A DNA stretch of 64,000 nt, taken from positions 1-64,000 of the forward strand of contig NZ_QXMH01000003.1 in NCBI RefSeq assembly GCF_003568665.1. The letters are read 5' to 3'. Source of the DNA: Chitinophaga alhagiae. Lineage in GTDB: Bacteria > Bacteroidota > Bacteroidia > Chitinophagales > Chitinophagaceae. How positions within the stretch are numbered: the stretch's first letter is position 1; the number at the start of each line of letters is the position of its first letter. Position numbers and translations under genes: made by a program. Below, piece after piece: positions 62,794 through 64,000 of the stretch. The notes under the pieces were generated by a model, which saw only the letters and a program-made list of their open reading frames with translations, was not told where the DNA came from and made no database searches.

Positions 62794-64000
62794 CTAGCGT
62801 TTGCCACGGAAGCCGCCACCGGGCTTGGAGAACTCGCGGCGGGGGCGGAAACCGCCATCTTCGCTGCCTTGCCAGGTTTTACGGGGACGGTCGCTGTAAG
62901 AGGAGCGGTAGCCACCGCCGGAGCGGCGCTTATCCCCGTCTTGCGAGCTTTCTATCCGTACGGTGCGGCCGTTGTACTCTACCTTTTTAAAGGAGTTCTG
63001 TACTTTTTCCACCACATCGTTCTCTACTTCAAAGAAGGAGTACACCCCTTTGAGGTCAATACGGCCGATCATGTTGCCACGCAGGCCGGTATTGTCGCAA
63101 ATGAAACGGAGCATGTCCCCGCGGGTGAAATTGTCTACAGAGCCCAGGTTGATGAACAGGCGGCTGAACTTGCCGTTGCGGGAAGAGCGGCCGAAATCTT
63201 CGCTGCCGCGGCGTTCTTCCTTCACGTTGAGGTCTGGCGCGTCCTGGTAGTATTCCAGGAACTCGTTGAACTCCAGGGAGGCAAAGCGGCGTATCAGCTC
63301 TTCCTTGCTCAGGTCCGCAAATTCTTCGTATATACGTGTGAGATAGGGGTCTATCTGTTCTTCGTTCACTACTACGTTATGCACCCTGTGTACGAGGGCA
63401 AAGAGCTGCTTTTCGCATACGGCAAACCCGTCAGGCACTTCGGCCTTTACAAATTTTTTGCCGCCGAGCACGCGTTCTATCTGGCGGATCTTGCCAACGT
63501 CCCGCCCGCCGATGATGGCAATAGACACGCCGGAGCGGCCTGCGCGGGCGGTACGGCCGGAGCGGTGGGTGTAGTTTTCCACGTCGTCAGGCAGGTCATA
63601 GTTGATCACGTGGGTCACGTTATCCACGTCAATACCGCGCGCGGCTACGTCTGTAGCCACCAGCACCTGGATAGACTTTTCGCGGAAGCGTTTCATCACC
63701 TTGTCACGCTGTTGCTGGGTGAGGTCACCGTGCAGGGCGTCTGCGTTATACCCGTCCTTGATCAGGTTCTCCGCAATTTCCTGGCTCTCGATCTTGGTAC
63801 GGGTGAATATGATGCCGAAGATATCCGGGTTATAGTCTACGATGCGTTTCAGCGCCGCGTACTTGTCTCGCGGGCGCACCACGTAGTACTCGTGCTCGAT
63901 GTTGGCGTTGCCGCTGTTTTTGCTGCCTACGGTCAGTTCAAACGGATCGTCCATATACTTCTGGGCAATACGGCGCACTTCAGCGGGCATGGTGGCGGAA
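62794..64000 (-). CDS. DEAD-box RNA helicase, C-terminal part
   Basis: The frame continues beyond the right edge; the last visible codons encode SAT just before MPAEVRR, i.e. helicase motif III. Visible are the C-terminal RecA domain (IIFTRTKIESQEIAENL, VLVATDVAARGIDV, YTHRSGRTARAGRSG), a DbpA-type RNA-binding domain (about the stretch encoded by 63170-62950, LFINLGSVDNFTRGDMLRFI) and an Arg/Gly-rich tail. It resembles CsdA/DbpA helicases in ribosome assembly or cold adaptation. The N-terminal RecA domain is outside the window. Confidence 0.93.
   Translation of the reverse strand, partial: SATMPAEVRRIAQKYMDDPFELTVGSKNSGNANIEHEYYVVRPRDKYAALKRIVDYNPDIFGIIFTRTKIESQEIAENLIKDGYNADALHGDLTQQQRDKVMKRFREKSIQVLVATDVAARGIDVDNVTHVINYDLPDDVENYTHRSGRTARAGRSGVSIAIIGGRDVGKIRQIERVLGGKKFVKAEVPDGFAVCEKQLFALVHRVHNVVVNEEQIDPYLTRIYEEFADLSKEELIRRFASLEFNEFLEYYQDAPDLNVKEERRGSEDFGRSSRNGKFSRLFINLGSVDNFTRGDMLRFICDNTGLRGNMIGRIDLKGVYSFFEVENDVVEKVQNSFKKVEYNGRTVRIESSQDGDKRRSGGGYRSSYSDRPRKTWQGSEDGGFRPRREFSKPGGGFRGKR

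Overview
The window looks like chromosome of a GC-balanced Bacteroidota, most likely a Chitinophaga-type member of the Chitinophagaceae. This is inferred from gene families (DUF4199, DUF1835, DUF4382, DUF1553/DUF1501, Reg_prop sensor kinases, Bacteroidota 'KLAVEGTIGARKVKV' tail-type proteins), from TAnnTTTG -7 promoter elements and from the scarcity of Shine-Dalgarno sites. No database search was run, so all family names come from motif recognition.

Layout. 1-1857: edge of a probable integrative element (tyrosine recombinase, short repeats) abutting the 3' end of tRNA-Pro(GGG). 2132-9135: housekeeping and small enzymes (catalytically degenerate dihydroorotase, two glycosyltransferases, VOC protein) ending in a truncated-hemoglobin/hemerythrin pair. 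9213-14985: topoisomerase IV operon (parE, DUF1835, cupin, parC). 15412-15749: two tiny membrane-protein ORFs. 15972-21902: three-gene cytochrome c/DUF1553/DUF1501 membrane operon, followed by a Reg_prop histidine kinase and LuxR-type regulator. 25917-31193: BNR/Ycf48-like protein, GH31 glucosidase, MFS transporter. 31287-34367: lower-GC accessory patch with an XRE regulator, a structured non-coding segment (possible group II intron remnant), a Bacteroidota-only gene and a duplicated gene fragment. 35373-39435: sulfide/persulfide operon (Crp, TauE, MBL-rhodanese, two YedE halves), flanked by two paralogous tail-type genes. 40777-42074: sterol desaturase-type hydroxylase and tRNA-Cys. 42258-55501: a stress cluster (AI-2E transporter, PEP synthase, Hsp20, four universal stress proteins, flavodoxin-type protein, LOG protein, phospholipase D, small unknown proteins and a REC-cNMP-HTH hybrid regulator). 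55523-64000: FGE-type lipoprotein, hybrid kinase, MORN-like protein, DUF4382 lipoprotein, GlgB, and the 3' part of a DEAD-box helicase.

Main observation. Almost every transcription unit in the 42-55 kb stress cluster has a TGA-N6-TCA dyad (the core of Crp/Fnr-family operators) upstream. In many cases its centre lies exactly 51.5 bp, or two helical turns closer at 29.5 bp, from a -7-like octamer. The same dyad precedes the globin/hemerythrin operon (8162-8179) and the crp gene of the sulfur operon (39471-39482). A response regulator fused to a Crp-type cNMP/HTH module is encoded inside the cluster and keeps the Glu and Arg of the Crp/Fnr recognition helix. I infer a phosphorelay-controlled, Fnr-like stress/low-oxygen regulon. 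A different 21-bp motif upstream of tauE and of the MBL-rhodanese gene, each 29.5 bp from its -7-like octamer, looks like the operator of the sulfur Crp protein.
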